From: Brassica napus
Taxonomy: Eukaryota > Streptophyta > Magnoliopsida > Brassicales > Brassicaceae
NCBI RefSeq assembly: GCF_020379485.1
Contig: NC_063446.1
Span: 23,462,610 to 23,526,609, forward strand
Length of the DNA stretch: 64,000 bases
Direction of reading: 5' to 3'
Shown here: positions 26,140-37,893 of the stretch, piece after piece
Position numbering within the stretch: the stretch's first letter is position 1
Layout of the letters: each line of letters opens with the position of its first letter
The notes under the pieces: generated by a model
The model's database searches: none
What the model was told of the DNA's origin: nothing
Seen by the model: the letters and a program-made list of their open reading frames with translations, nothing else
Program-made: the position numbers and the translations under genes

Positions 26140-27630
26140 CTCTTAGAGAAGCAGGTGCCTTATGGACTTCTATTGTATTTTACAATGGTTATTGATATTA
26201 AATGTAGGCAAATAAATAATACATATCTAATTCACATTATAATTCTAAGACAACATTAATTTTAAAATAAAATTAGTTTAAAACAACCTATTAAAATATG
26301 GTGAAAACACGGTTTATGTATCGAAAACAAACTCAAGTTGAGCCACCTGATTGACTATCTACCCCAATGAACTTAACAGCTTGTTTAAGATTCTCTAAAT
26401 TAAATCAGTTGGTAATGAGATGACTACTCACTCGTAACTTATATGTAATTTGTAGTCATGATACAAAGCATTTAAGTCCTGAAGTTGAAGTTTGATACCT
26501 TGATCATATTCGTTGAAATTTATAACGTGAGAAGAAAAGATTATGACTCGCTTGGAGATCAAAAAGTATACAAACTAGCATGCACATTTTATACTTGCAC
26601 ACATGACCAAACATTAATCACCCAAAAACACAGTAACCGCACATTTTTGATTTCAGAAATTTAAAACGAGCGTTAATATGATAAAGTATCATACACATAA
26701 GCTACACCTACACACCACGTATACTAAAGAAAAACAAAATCCATTAATTAACTTTAGTTGTCTGATCGCATTGGTCATGTAATAGAATATTCATCAAGAA
26801 GACGAGTACTTCTAACTAAGAAAGGAAAAATCGGAATGGTTCAATGCATGTTCGGTTGTCGACAAATGACGACATGATATTCTTTACTTTTTATATAAAC
26901 AAACCGAGTAGGAAAACACACTTGCTCACAAGAAATGTACCACCACGATAACGATCCTCAGAAAACTACTTGTGTAATAGGTTCGATGACGCATGAATTT
27001 TACAATTTTTACGATGCTGACTCAAAGCCCATTTAACTAGACAGACAGGCCACTTTCTAAAGCCCATATTCCACCCCTCTTCTCCGTTGCATTTCCTTCA
27101 AATGGTTCGATATTCATTTTCAAAATTCGAACGCTAAGACGCTAACGTTTGATTCAACCGATAATTAGTTGAGTAAATACATCATGTTTAACTAAACGCA
27201 TAATCTCATAATCTACAAAAATGTTCAAAAGAGGCTAACATTGCTTCTAAGTTCTCATTTCAAGAATCAAAATTTCGGAAAAACGAAGAAATACACACAA
27301 CAATCATTGCAAGACACCCAACATCCATTCTCAGTAAAAACCAAACCATACATTACCACATTCCTAAAAGATTATACGCTACTAACATTCATTCTTCAAA
27401 ACAATTCTACAACTTCGTGTCGTTTCATTTCAAAAAAACAACAAAGCTTGTGTTCCATAAACCAGACACAACAGATAAGAGATTCAAACTTAAAAGATTG
27501 ATAAGTTCTCCAATAGTAAACGATCCAACATTGTCAAAACATCATCCAATTAAAAGACAAAACTCAAAAGACAATACTTCAAATGTCTCAAAACGGTTGA
27601 GATCAGAAAAACACGAACCAGATATTGTTT
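26140..27630. other. Intergenic, no gene supported
   Basis: AT-rich spacer ending in the RPS16 3' UTR. Short open frames at 27241-27749 have no family character and overlap the 3' side of RPS16. Confidence 0.55.
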
Positions 27631-28098
<468 letters not shown>

Positions 28099-28120
28099 TC
28101 ACTAGCAGCAGCCGAAGTGA

Positions 28121-28219
28121 AAACCCTAAAGCCAAGGTCTCTGAGTTGAGGGTTAGGCTGTTTATATATGTCGAAATTATAATGGGCTTAACTATGATGA
28201 TTTTAAAGGCCCATGGGCT
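28121..28219 (-). promoter_or_regulatory. RPS16 promoter: telo-box, TATA box and site II elements
   Basis: AAACCCTAA (telo-box) at 28121-28129; TATATAAA on the minus strand at 28161-28168; TGGGCT at 28183-28188; and the palindromic GGCCCATGGGCT at 28208-28219. Telo-box plus TCP-type site II motifs drive growth-linked expression of plant translation genes. Confidence 0.75.
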
Positions 28220-29209
28220 ATTTAATGAATTACGGTCTAGGTAAGATAAACCGGGATGTTTTTGATTGGTTTCCTAAACCGGGTTGTGGTTATTAAAAGA
28301 TTTTGAACTTCTTCTTGTATTAAAGTGAGGTATTTGAGTAGGTTCACGTATACGATTCCATGATTCGATCATACCAATCTGGCTGTGTGAAAAGAAGAGT
28401 TGAACTTTGGAAACTTGTGAGTGGAAGTTTAGTTGTGTCCAATGTTCTTAAATTGGACCGGAGTGACGGTTAGACTGAGTTTAAATCGGGAATAAATCCG
28501 AGTTGGAAAGCTGAAATAAAATTTAACTTGTAGCAACTAGCAACCCACAAAGAGTAATAATTAACACGCTGATAGAGATACAATAACAAACTAGTTAGTT
28601 TTCTAACAAGTTGACTTTCCCCAAGTGAATTTCACTCTTATCAAAAATCCTAATTAACATTCCTTGTTAGTCTCTAAAGCTAGAAGGCTTAAACCAAAAG
28701 CATGTGAAAACAAATAACCACAAGTAAAGAGATATTGAGATGTAGTTAAGTTATGTCTGATATTTTCTGTAAGTTATACATCTGTAGTTTTGTCTGGAAT
28801 GGATAAAATCTAACTAGAGAAAAAGAGAAAGGAAAAAAAAAAAATGGAGATAAACTACGAAGACGTTCCTCAAAATCTACGGTTGTAATCTATAATCCGG
28901 ATCAGTTAAATATAGGTATGGATTTTTAGCAGATTGCAAATTGAATGTACCAAGTAGATCTAGTTAATTGAAATGGAAATCGAATGCATCTGATCATAAG
29001 AAATCTTATTCATTATTTTATAAGCCAAAAGTAATGACTTACATGATTGTATATCACGCCACGCACGATAAAAATCAAACATAACAACCCTAAAACACAC
29101 ACATGCAGATAGATATATGCATACACACACAGGTGTATAAGCTGACGTTATTATGTGTTTTTCATATTTATATAATGTAGATATGTAGTGGCGACAATTC
29201 ATCCATCCA
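28220..29209. other. Intergenic between RPS16 promoter and ARR22 3' end
   Basis: AT-rich, no supported gene. Its right end carries the ARR22-like 3' UTR. Confidence 0.55.
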
Positions 29210-29741
29210 TCAAGCATCCATGAGATTGTTGATGAGAGGGAGGATCTTGGCTTTGCTTAAGGGCTTTGCCAAGCAATGGTTAAGTCCAGCTTCCATGAAA
29301 GCCTTACGTTCCTCTTCATTGTCAGCCAGTGTCGTCACCCCAATAATCATAGACGTCACTTTCATTTCTCTTAGCTTCTTAGTTGCCTAAACAAAACCAA
29401 CAAAAGGACATAAAAAAGTATTTTAAAGAGGAGCTTAATAAGTGTAGTGATGATCGACACAAATTAAATTAAAGATTATTATTTAATTGTACCGAAAGTC
29501 CATCCCTCTCGGGCATTTCTTTATCCATTAGGATAAGGTCGAAAGATGCATTGCCGTCGCGGTGGATGTTCACTGCCTCCTCACCGTTCTTAGCTGTCTG
29601 TGAAATTCCACCGATTGATTTGATGATAATCTCGTGAAGTTTACGAATTACAGGATCATCATCGACGATCAACACGTTAAGTTTCTTCTTCACTTCTACT
29701 GACTTCGTTTTCTCGATATCTCCCGTGGATGTTGTTGCCAT
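29210..29741 (-). CDS. ARR22: Two-component response regulator, type C (ARR22-like)
   Basis: Stand-alone receiver domain of the cytokinin-related phosphorelay; type C regulators can take phosphate from histidine phosphotransfer proteins and lack a DNA-binding output. Exons 29741-29493 and 29386-29210 join in phase 0 to 141 residues. Visible receiver residues: acidic pocket D27-D28-D29 in LNVLIVDDDP, phosphoacceptor D73 in DLILMDKEMP, T101 in IIGVTT and K124 in CLAKPL. The start is the ATG at 29741 (MATTSTGDIEK), as recalled for ARR22; the frame is open further upstream but has no in-frame ATG there. A possible 5' UTR intron lies between about 29775 and 29972. In Arabidopsis, ARR22 is expressed in the seed funiculus. 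No breaks seen. Recalled positional match: At3g04280. Confidence 0.93.
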
Positions 29742-29989
29742 CTTCGGTTTTTTCTTCTTCGAACAATCTTCACACAAAAAGAATCTAATTAAAACGAAGA
29801 ATGTTTAAACAAAACATTATGGAAATTAACATACAAGTGTTCTAATGCATGTGTATTTTTTTTTTTTTTTGTGTATTATGAGCGTATAACCATCTTCTTG
29901 CATGCATGGGTTCGTGTTTGTATATAATAATATATATGCATACTGAAAAAAGATTTGAAAGCGGCTTACGATTTTGGATTCTAAAGAAG

Positions 29990-30960
29990 ATTGTGAATTG
30001 TGTTAAGAACGTAGACATCGATCGAAATTTATAGTTGAAAAAAGTGAAAGAGGCATATTTTCACACCACAATGCAAAATATCTTTCTTACACGAATTTTC
30101 CTGAAATGTAATCTGCATCGTTGCAACTGAGTTGTCTTACCAAACTAATATGACGCGCCAATCAGTCAATATGGTGAACAAATGTTAAGAATATAAGAAA
30201 ACACAAGTGAAAAGTATATTTGTATATATATTATGATATTTTCTCCACGAGAATTATGTAATTAAGATTATCTACTTTCAGTATTTTGTTTGTTGAGCTA
30301 ATGGTCTTGTTGAAAGGTTGATAAGATCATTATCAAATGCATATGTGCTAGGATGTAAAAATAAATACCATCACGGACCATAGAAGTCATGCTTGAGCAA
30401 ATTAAGCATAGAAAATGCCTCAACACTATTCCGTATGATTAGCTCCTATTTTCTCTCAGAGTCCACAAGCTGAGTTTGTAATGGCTTATTAAACAATTTT
30501 ATCAGATTGGAGTACATGTTTAATAATGAAAATAATACATTGTTATAAATTATAATAATTCAACTACATGGTCAGAGGAAACTTAAAAGGAAAAAAAAAG
30601 TTAAAGAAATGGAAAGAGTATCAGAACTATTAAAACATGCTGACAAAAAAAAAACTCATAAAACAGAATAGAGAGAGGAGACCTACTAAAGTAAAATTCA
30701 ACCTATATATGTGAAAATAACAATCCCTGTCCTTACCAATAGCCCATTGAGCCCATAAGAAAAGGCCTATACAACCAATGTATTAACGTACAAGTTGATG
30801 GTAAATACACTCGTGGTCTCATGCGATGTCAATTATTATTAATGTTACACTTACCAAAATATATTGTTATAAGAAATAATAAGAACTAAACTATAAAGTG
30901 GAAGCTCTTTAGTCCAATAACTGAGATTATACATCAGATTTCAAATTTAATACCATGATC
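29990..30960. other. Intergenic, no gene seen
   Basis: AT-rich upstream region of the response regulator, up to the CACTA-like terminus at 30961. Nothing else supported. Confidence 0.5.
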
Positions 30961-33160
30961 CACTGCAAAAAAACATATTTTTTACTAAGGCAGTATTCGT
31001 TGTAAATTCGTCGTAAACGGGGTGTTACGACGAAGTAACGTCGAAAGACTTTTCGTTGTTAAACGTTCGTCGTAATGGAGGTTTCGTCGTAAACGACTCG
31101 TTACGTTTACGACGAAATATATTCCTCGTAAAGCGCAGGGAAAGGATTCATCGTAAACGCCACGTAAGTCTTCGTCGTAAAGCCCACGTAATTATTTAGA
31201 TGTAAAGCACACGTAAATACTTTCGTTGTAAATCACTCGTAAACATTTCGATGTAAAATCCTCGTAAATATTTCGATGTTAATCACTCGTAAACATTCGA
31301 TGTAAACTCCATGTAATGTTTACGAGGAGTTTACATCGTTTCTTATTATATTATTATTAATTAGTATATAATAGATTTTAATTTATATTTAATATTCAGA
31401 ATTTAAAATAATTTAAATTTTAAAACGAAATATGATCTTGGAAAACATATTTTAAAAAGTCATACAATAATATTTAAATTCATAATACAAACAGAAAAAT
31501 AAAAAAAAACTACATATTGTCGAAGTAGTTGGTGGGGTTGCTCGGCTGTTGACGGGTTGGATCGGACTCTTGGGGATCTCGTGGTGGCATTCCAAGAGCG
31601 GCTCGTCTCTCACTCAACATTCTCTGCATAACCGGGTTTCCCACGGCCATCACGTCTAGCAAATCCTCAAGAGAGTCTAAACGAACCTGCTGGCTATCCA
31701 TTTGAGCCTTCTGGCTATCCATTTAAGCCTTCATCTGAGCAGTCTCTTCATCCCGTCTCGAAGTGTATGACGAAGTTGCCCTTGCAACTTCGTTAACAGA
31801 GCCTATACCGACTATCCGTCCCTTCTTTTTAGGAGCCACCTATAAAATCAAAACATATATTAATATAGTTAATTATGTTAAAATATTTAAAATAATGTAA
31901 ACAAAAATTTTAAGTTACTTCTTCGAAGATTCTGTCGACCTCTTCGGTGGACAATGTGACTGGTAATCCATCGGGAGACTCCTGGGTTAGTTGCGTCTCC
32001 CGTTCTTCAATCCGACCAGCCACTGTTCGGAAGAGTTTCTCAGATGCAGGATCCACAAAAACTCTGTCGGATGTGGCGTGAGTCATCTTGAATAGGTCAG
32101 ACAAAGAAGGTAAGACTCCCGTCTTCTCGAACTACAAAAAAAAATTAAATTAAATATTATAAATTATATTAATTGAATATTTTAAAATATATATTTAAAA
32201 CAAAACTTACAGCTTCTAGACGGACTCCTGCATGAGGTTTTTGTCCGGTTCTGTGAAGGATGGGCAAATGACCATCTTTATCCTTCGTTCTTCGAGAAGC
32301 CGAGCACGAATTGGCCTTTCTGATCGAAGAGGGGTGCTCCCAATAGGCGATGAGGCCATCCCACACATCCGTCGTGAGCTCAGTGGGCTTTCCCTCATAC
32401 CCGTAGATCTCCCACTTGTCCTTCCAATCAGAGACTGTGTTGCAGAGGCGTATCTTTGCCTTTGCAACGAAATCTGTCTTCACCCTCTCGGTGATTCCCA
32501 AAGACCAATGCCACTTTTGCTGAAACATAAAATTTTTGAAAAATTACAATTAATAATAAATATTAAAAAATATATATATATATTTAAAAGTGAAAATTTA
32601 ATTAAATTTAAAAATCTTACCGCAAAACATTTAAACCACGTGATCTTAACGTGGTTTGGTGTCTTGCTCCAGTTCGGGTATACCCCGTCGTAGTAACCCT
32701 TAATCGTCGCCGAAACGCTCCGGCTAACACGGTTGTTAGCCCCAAACCTGAAAAAAAAACAATTTAACCGTTACAAGATAAAAATTAATTAAATTTAAAA
32801 GTAATAAAAATTAATAACTTACCAATAAGTTCCTCGGGGTCTATCGGGGTCTAGAACATCCAAACCCTCCCGTCCAGGCTGGGCAAGCAAATCCTCCACC
32901 GTATATCTCGCGAAGGGAGCATATGAAGGCACACGCAAATCCGGATGAACTGCACCTTCTGGGACAGGCTCAGGTGCAGCCGCTGGAGGAGGAGGTGGAG
33001 GCATCTGCGGTGGAAGAGGAGGACTCGAAAAAACTCTCTGAGAAGTCTGAGAGTCTGGAACTGCATCGGAAGACGATGGACCGGAAGAAGATGTACCGGA
33101 ACCATCGCCAAACAACTGGGCATAAGTAGGTGCTGCTGGTTTCCTTCTAGGAGTCATCTA
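30961..33160 (-). mobile_element. Decayed CACTA-type transposon remnant
   Basis: The left end starts CACTGCAAAAAAACA at 30961, a CACTA-type terminus with A changed to G. It is followed by subterminal repeats built on TTCGTCGTAAACG (31000-31340, both orientations) and then the exons of a TNPA-like gene. No TNPD-type transposase and no right terminus were found before the neighbouring LINE at about 33958. The motif differs from that of the CACTA at 34216, so this is another family. Confidence 0.6.
31510..33157 (-). pseudogene. TNPA-like (Ptta/En/Spm, Transposase_24 type) gene remnant
   Basis: Exon-like blocks on the minus strand: 33157-32822 (MTPRRKPAAPTYAQLFGDG, Pro/Ser-rich), about 32749-32621 (SRSVSATIKGYYDGVYPNWS), about 32522-32212 (the DVWDGLIAYW-type core), about 32132-31917 and about 31839-31510 (MDSQ-rich coiled end, PTNYFDNM). 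The layout matches that of the TNPA-like gene at 34861-36360. In known En/Spm elements TNPA-type proteins bind subterminal repeats. A TAA at 31723-31725 sits where the MDSQ repeat pattern predicts CAA, and the core frame around 32280 no longer fits its neighbours, so I treat it as broken. Exon edges are approximate. Confidence 0.65.
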
Positions 33161-33199
33161 AAAAAAATTTAAATAAATTTAATCAATTATGACGACATA

Positions 33200-33957
33200 A
33201 TTAAAAAATTATTCCGTTACCTAACTAATCACCTAAACTATAGGATTCCGTCATCTAACTAATCACCTAAACTAATTATCTAACTAATTAATAACCTAAA
33301 CTAACTTAAAAAAAGGAGGTTTTCTGAAAATTACGGATGCAAATTTCTCAAAAAATTCAGTATTATAGTGGTTTTCTGTTACTTTTTGTTGCCAAAGATT
33401 GTGGTTTTCTGTTACACGTATTGCATTTTTTTTTTGCTAAAGATATAGTTGTTTGTATAGAAATGCATTCGCGAGAAATTTACTATATAGATACGTCAGT
33501 TGTAAATAATAGATGATCTATTGCAATAGGTTAACATTTTTTTTGTCTTTACGATGACAAAAAGAACGAAAACCACAAGCAAAAAAAATCTAAATATATG
33601 GCATTATTGGAATCTCTATGTTGTTTGACCATATAATGTGGAGTTCCCACATCAACTTTTTCATTCGTATACAAACAGTCTATTCATATTACAGTTCTAA
33701 TTCTTTCATTGTTTCTCGACTTTTTACATTTCAATGACTTGTTTGAAACTGGAAAGAGTAATCATTAATGAATCGGTTAACTCCAACAATAAGACAAACC
33801 CTAAATAACTCAAATTATGATGATAAGTTTGGTACTTTAGAAAAGGAATGTATTACTTTAAAAATTGGTAGCTAATGTCAATAGTGATAATATAAATATT
33901 GTATTTTATAGTTTAACGCAATGGACATAAAATTTTCACCCACTTCACCAACTAGAA
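33200..33957. other. Intergenic, no gene seen
   Basis: AT-rich spacer between the CACTA remnant and the LINE tail. It holds a short tandem phrase, TCTAACTAATCACCTAAACT, near 33215-33290. Confidence 0.5.
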
Positions 33958-34215
33958 ATCCTTTCCTTTATTTTTTCTTTTTTTTTTTTTTTTTTTTTGC
34001 CAAAAGGTTGAATTTCATTTAAAATGATGCTGGTTTGTAATCTTACAAATTAAAAAGATCATACTAGGAACAGCTCTTGCAAAAAAAATAAAAAAGAGCT
34101 AGGCCTAGAAACAGAGGAGTGCTAAAGAACAATCCTACTCATACGAGAGCCACATCTCCATTGCCTTCCGGAAATTTGAGTTGTTTCTCTTACCAAGAAT
34201 AACGTCACGGATGCT
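33958..34215 (-). mobile_element. LINE 3' end, split from its body by a CACTA insertion
   Basis: On the minus strand the sequence from 34215 reads SIRDVILGKR then FRKAMEMWLSYE-stop, the ORF2 C-terminus of a LINE. It continues in frame from the LINE body that ends at 42047. A 3' UTR follows and a poly(A) tail (poly-T 33977-33998). A likely target-site duplication, ATCCTTTCCTTTATT at 33958-33972, matches 43287-43301 at 14 of 15 bases. Confidence 0.85.
34213..34215. repeat. 3-bp target-site duplication of CACTA (left)
   Basis: GCT directly before CACTACAAGAAAACA; the same GCT follows the right terminus at 42047-42049. Confidence 0.75.
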
Positions 34216-34244
34216 CACTACAAGAAAACAGGGGGATTCTGATG

Positions 34245-34650
34245 GCCGAAATCGTCGGAAATTCGTCGGAATCGGTCTATTCCGACGAATTTCCGACGAA
34301 CCCGTCCGTCGGTATCGTTTCGTCGGAAAAAAAAATTCGTCGGAATTTCGTCAGAAATTCCGACGACTTTCTGACGAATACCAAGAAACGTCATTCTGAC
34401 GAACTTCGGACGATATTACGATGCGGCTACACGAGACCAGAGTTCATCGGAAAACTACAATTCCGACGAACGTGGTTCCTCGGTTTATTCCGACGAACTT
34501 TGGGCGTCGGAATTTACCGACGGACATCGGTCGTCGGAATATACCGACGAACCACGTTCGTCGGTATATTCTGACGGAAATGAGTTCGTCGGTAAAGTCC
34601 GACGGATATATGTCCGTCGGTATATTCCGACGACCGTTGTCCGTCGGTAT
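34245..34650. repeat. CACTA left subterminal repeat array
   Basis: About 25 copies of TCGTCGGAAT-like or ATTCCGACGA-like decamers in both orientations. These are binding-site-type repeats for the element's TNPA protein in known En/Spm systems. They are CG-rich compared with the flanks. Confidence 0.85.
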
Positions 34651-34860
34651 ATACCTTTTTTTTTTACACATTAATTTTGCATTTTTATATATTTTTTGAT
34701 ATTAATAAATTTAAAAAATTGGAAATTTAAAACTAATAATATTATAAAATTTAAATTCATAAAAACCGAAATAGGAAAAAAACATTCATAAAGTTTAAAA
34801 TTCATACAAACCGAAATAGAAAAAAAAAACATTCCGAAAGTTTTATAAAGCCGAAATAAA

Positions 34861-36360
34861 CTAAGATGAACTCGAAGACATCAAACGATCTAGCTTCTGC
34901 ATAATCTCGGTGTTGAACTTCTTCTGGGATGCCAACTCAGCAAGGATAGTGGCATTCTCCGAACGGATAGTGGCATTCTCCGAAAGGATAGTGGTGTTCT
35001 GCTCCTCCAATGCCCCAATCCGTTCATCTTTGTCATGTAGCTCCTCGAGAATCATGGGATCGGCATACGGAGCTTGCGAAGAAGATGCCGGATACGAAGA
35101 AGCACGACGGGCCAACCCAACTAAACGGCCTCCTTTCCTTTTAGGAACCGCCTACAAAAATATTTAAAGTAAGTAAATATGGACAAGTAAGTAATCGACA
35201 TTATAAAAAAAATATATTAATAAAAAAAATTACCTTTTCAACCATCTCATTTATTTGCAATAGAGACAGGTTGGTTGAAGCTCCCGTGGAGTCGCCGTCA
35301 TCAGAGAGAGGCTGAGATTGAGAAACTATCTCAGCTTCCACCAAATCAACTACACCTCTGATCACGGGGTCCTGAATTTGACCCGTCGTCTTGTTAGTGT
35401 GAGCCACCTTAATGAGTTGGAGACGATCAACGGGATTACCGTCATTTGCTTCGATCTAAAAAAACCGCCATTATTAGCCAAAAAATATATAAAATATTTA
35501 TTTAAAAAATATAAAGATAAATAATAATAAAAAACTTACAAGTTCATCCTCCTTAGTAGACATGGAGCAAGCGCCGAGGTTGTGCACATACATACCTTTC
35601 CCGCCACGATCGCTCTTCCGGTTCCTGGAGTTCCTAGAAGACGTCTCTGCAGTGTCTTCCCTCTCCCAATGAGCTATCAACTGCTCCCACACCCCCCCGT
35701 TGATGAACCGTGGCTTCTTGTTCTTCTGCCAAACTGTCTTCCACGCATTATCTGCTTTGTGTAAGAGTCCATGGCCTTTTCGTTGAATTTCTTACGGACT
35801 GTTTCCGTAAGATCGGAGTGCCAGTTGAACTCTTGCTACAAAACAAACACAATTTAATAAGTAAATATATGTAAAAAAATGTAAAAACTTAAAAAAAATG
35901 AAGGGTTACTATACCGCAAACTGACGAAACCACAACTCTCGTTCGTCGGAAGGGATCACACTCCACTTTGGATATCCAAAACGGAGCATGGAGTACATCA
36001 TCTGGTTGATGCTCCGGCTAATGCCATTTTTCGACTTGGTGAACCTTTAAAAAAAAATACAAGTTAGCAAGTTAATTAAAGCAAAAAATATAACGGTACA
36101 AATAAAAAAAAATACTAACCAAGTGCTATGGCCTCGTCGTGGGTTGAGTTGGAGAAACGGGAGATGCTCTCGACCTGGTTGTTGAACCAATAGATGAACC
36201 GGCATGACCCCCGGATCCTGTTGAGCAGCAGCGTGAGGGGCAGAGGGAGCTGGAGCGGGAATATATGCGGGAACCGAGTCATGAGACGATACCGATGCAC
36301 GGGAACCGCTCACCGAACTACGTCGAAGACGGGCTGCGGGGCGGGCTTCATCCTCGGCCC
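34861..36360 (-). pseudogene. TNPA-like (Transposase_24 type) gene of the CACTA element
   Basis: Exons by splice sites on the minus strand: 36360-36120, 36044-35915, 35835-35540, about 35457-35231 and 35152-34861. Seen: a Ser/Pro/Ala-rich start (AEDEARPAARLRRSSVSG), SKNGISRSINQMMYSMLRFG, then after a frame change the WEQLIAHWERED core, and a C-terminal coiled coil (ILSENATIRSENATILAEL) ending LDRLMSSSSS. The exon at 35835-35540 begins in one frame (QEFNWHSDLTETVRKKFNEK) but the conserved GGVWEQLIAHW lies in another, so a one-base shift near 35760-35780 is likely. The first coding exon upstream was not identified. Role by family: binds subterminal repeats and assists excision. Confidence 0.7.
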
Positions 36361-36469
36361 TAAAAAAAAAAATTAACCCATCAAACATATTTTCATTTAT
36401 ATATTTACAAAAGGTTTTATAAACGTTTTAAAAAAAACTATTAAACCTTTTATATATATATATATATAT

Positions 36470-36760
36470 ATGTATACAAAATTATAAAAAATTTATAAAT
36501 ATAGAAAAATGTTGTTAAAAATTTATAAATGAAGAAAAATGTTGTTAAATATTTATATTTTAAAAAAAAAATGTTGTTAAATATTTATTAGTGGAAACTT
36601 AAAAAAAATATAAAAATTTTAAAATTTTAAAATTTTTACTATACATGATTTACATATATATATATATGTATACAAAATTATAAAAAATTTATAAATATAG
36701 AAAAATGTTGTTAAAATTTATAAATGAAGAAAAATGGTGTTAAATATTTATATTTTTTTC
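36470..36760. repeat. Duplicated ~100-bp AT-rich segment
   Basis: TGTATACAAAATTATAAAAA and the following about 90 bases, including two GTTGTTAAA phrases, occur at 36471 and again at 36667, offset 196. Each copy is preceded by a TA dinucleotide run. The block is in non-coding DNA of the CACTA. Confidence 0.7.
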
Positions 36761-37159
36761 AAAAAAACGTTTTTAAAAATCAAAAAACGTTTTTAAAAAA
36801 AAAAAAAACGTTTTAAAAAATCAAAAAACGTTTTTAAAAATCAAAAAATGTTCCAAAAAAAACTAAAACAACAATCCTAACTTATATATCCTAAACTATC
36901 CATTCAATCCTAAAATGTTCAATCAAACAACCTAAAATCCGAGTTCAACTTCCAAAACCCTAAACAATTGAAAAAAAAAAGGTTTGGGATGATTCTTACA
37001 TGATTTGGGGTTTGGGGAAGAGATAGGAGGGTGAGGAGAGGATTCGCCGGTGAAGAGAGGCCGGAATCGCCGGAGAGAGGCCGGAATCGCCGAAATCGCC
37101 GGAGAGTTTTGAGAGAGAGAGAGGCCGCGGAGATAACGAAGAAGAAAGGAGAAGGGTTT

Positions 37160-37870
37160 TTATTTCCGTGGATTCCGACGGACACGGGTTCGTCGGTATT
37201 CCGTCGGTATATTTAAAATATACCAAATGCCGATTCGCGAAAATTTTCAAGCGGTTTGGTTCTCCCGGGCTAATTGAAATTCCGACGGAACGTGTCCGTC
37301 AGTATTTTCCGACGGACACATTCCGTCGGTATATTCCGACGGAATTCCGACGACTTAGTGTTTAGGGTGTTCTTTTCAAGTTTCTAAATGCAAAATCCAA
37401 ACCTTTGATAATATATATAGTATTTGCATAAAGATTTAACAATAAAAATGTTTTATAACACGATTTTACACAACAATATTTTTTGTAGTGTAAGCTTATA
37501 TAAATATGATTGTATAAGTACATAATGTTAAGATGAGATGTTATGAAAACAATGATATGCATACATAAATATTTTAATGAGTTGTTATATTTGAACGGTT
37601 GCGATCTAATACTATACTAAACACTTATTATGTGTTATTTTCATAGTTTTGGCATCTAAATTTATAGATTTTTATGATTGAAACTTTATAGAAAAACATG
37701 TCGTCGGAATGTCGTCGGAAAATACCGACGACATTCCGACGAACTCGACAAGTTCGTCGGAATGTCGTCGGTATTTTCCGACGAAATACCGACGACCTTT
37801 CCAATTTTCAATGAAACCCGTTGTCGTCGCTATGTCGTCGGTATATTGCGAGGGATTTCCGACGGACCAT
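37160..37870. repeat. Internal CACTA repeat blocks between the two transposon genes
   Basis: TCCGACGGA/TCGTCGGAAT-type repeats occur at 37160-37350 and 37695-37870, separated by unrelated AT-rich DNA that contains TTTTTTGTAGTG ending at 37490 (complement CACTACAAAAAA). They sit between the TNPA-like and TNPD genes rather than at the element ends. Confidence 0.75.
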
Positions 37871-37893
37871 TAAAAAAAAAAAAAAAAAAAAAA

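Noticed and set aside
29742..29777. N-terminal extension of the response regulator (CEDCSKKKKPK)
   Set aside because: No in-frame ATG; it overlaps a likely 5' UTR splice acceptor.
34242..34574. Open frames of about 110 codons in the CACTA left array
   Set aside because: Product of the stop-free repeat unit, present in several frames and on both strands.
37478..37490. TTTTTTGTAGTG as the right end of a separate CACTA element
   Set aside because: No partner terminus with a matching 3-bp duplication was found; mentioned only as part of the central repeat region.
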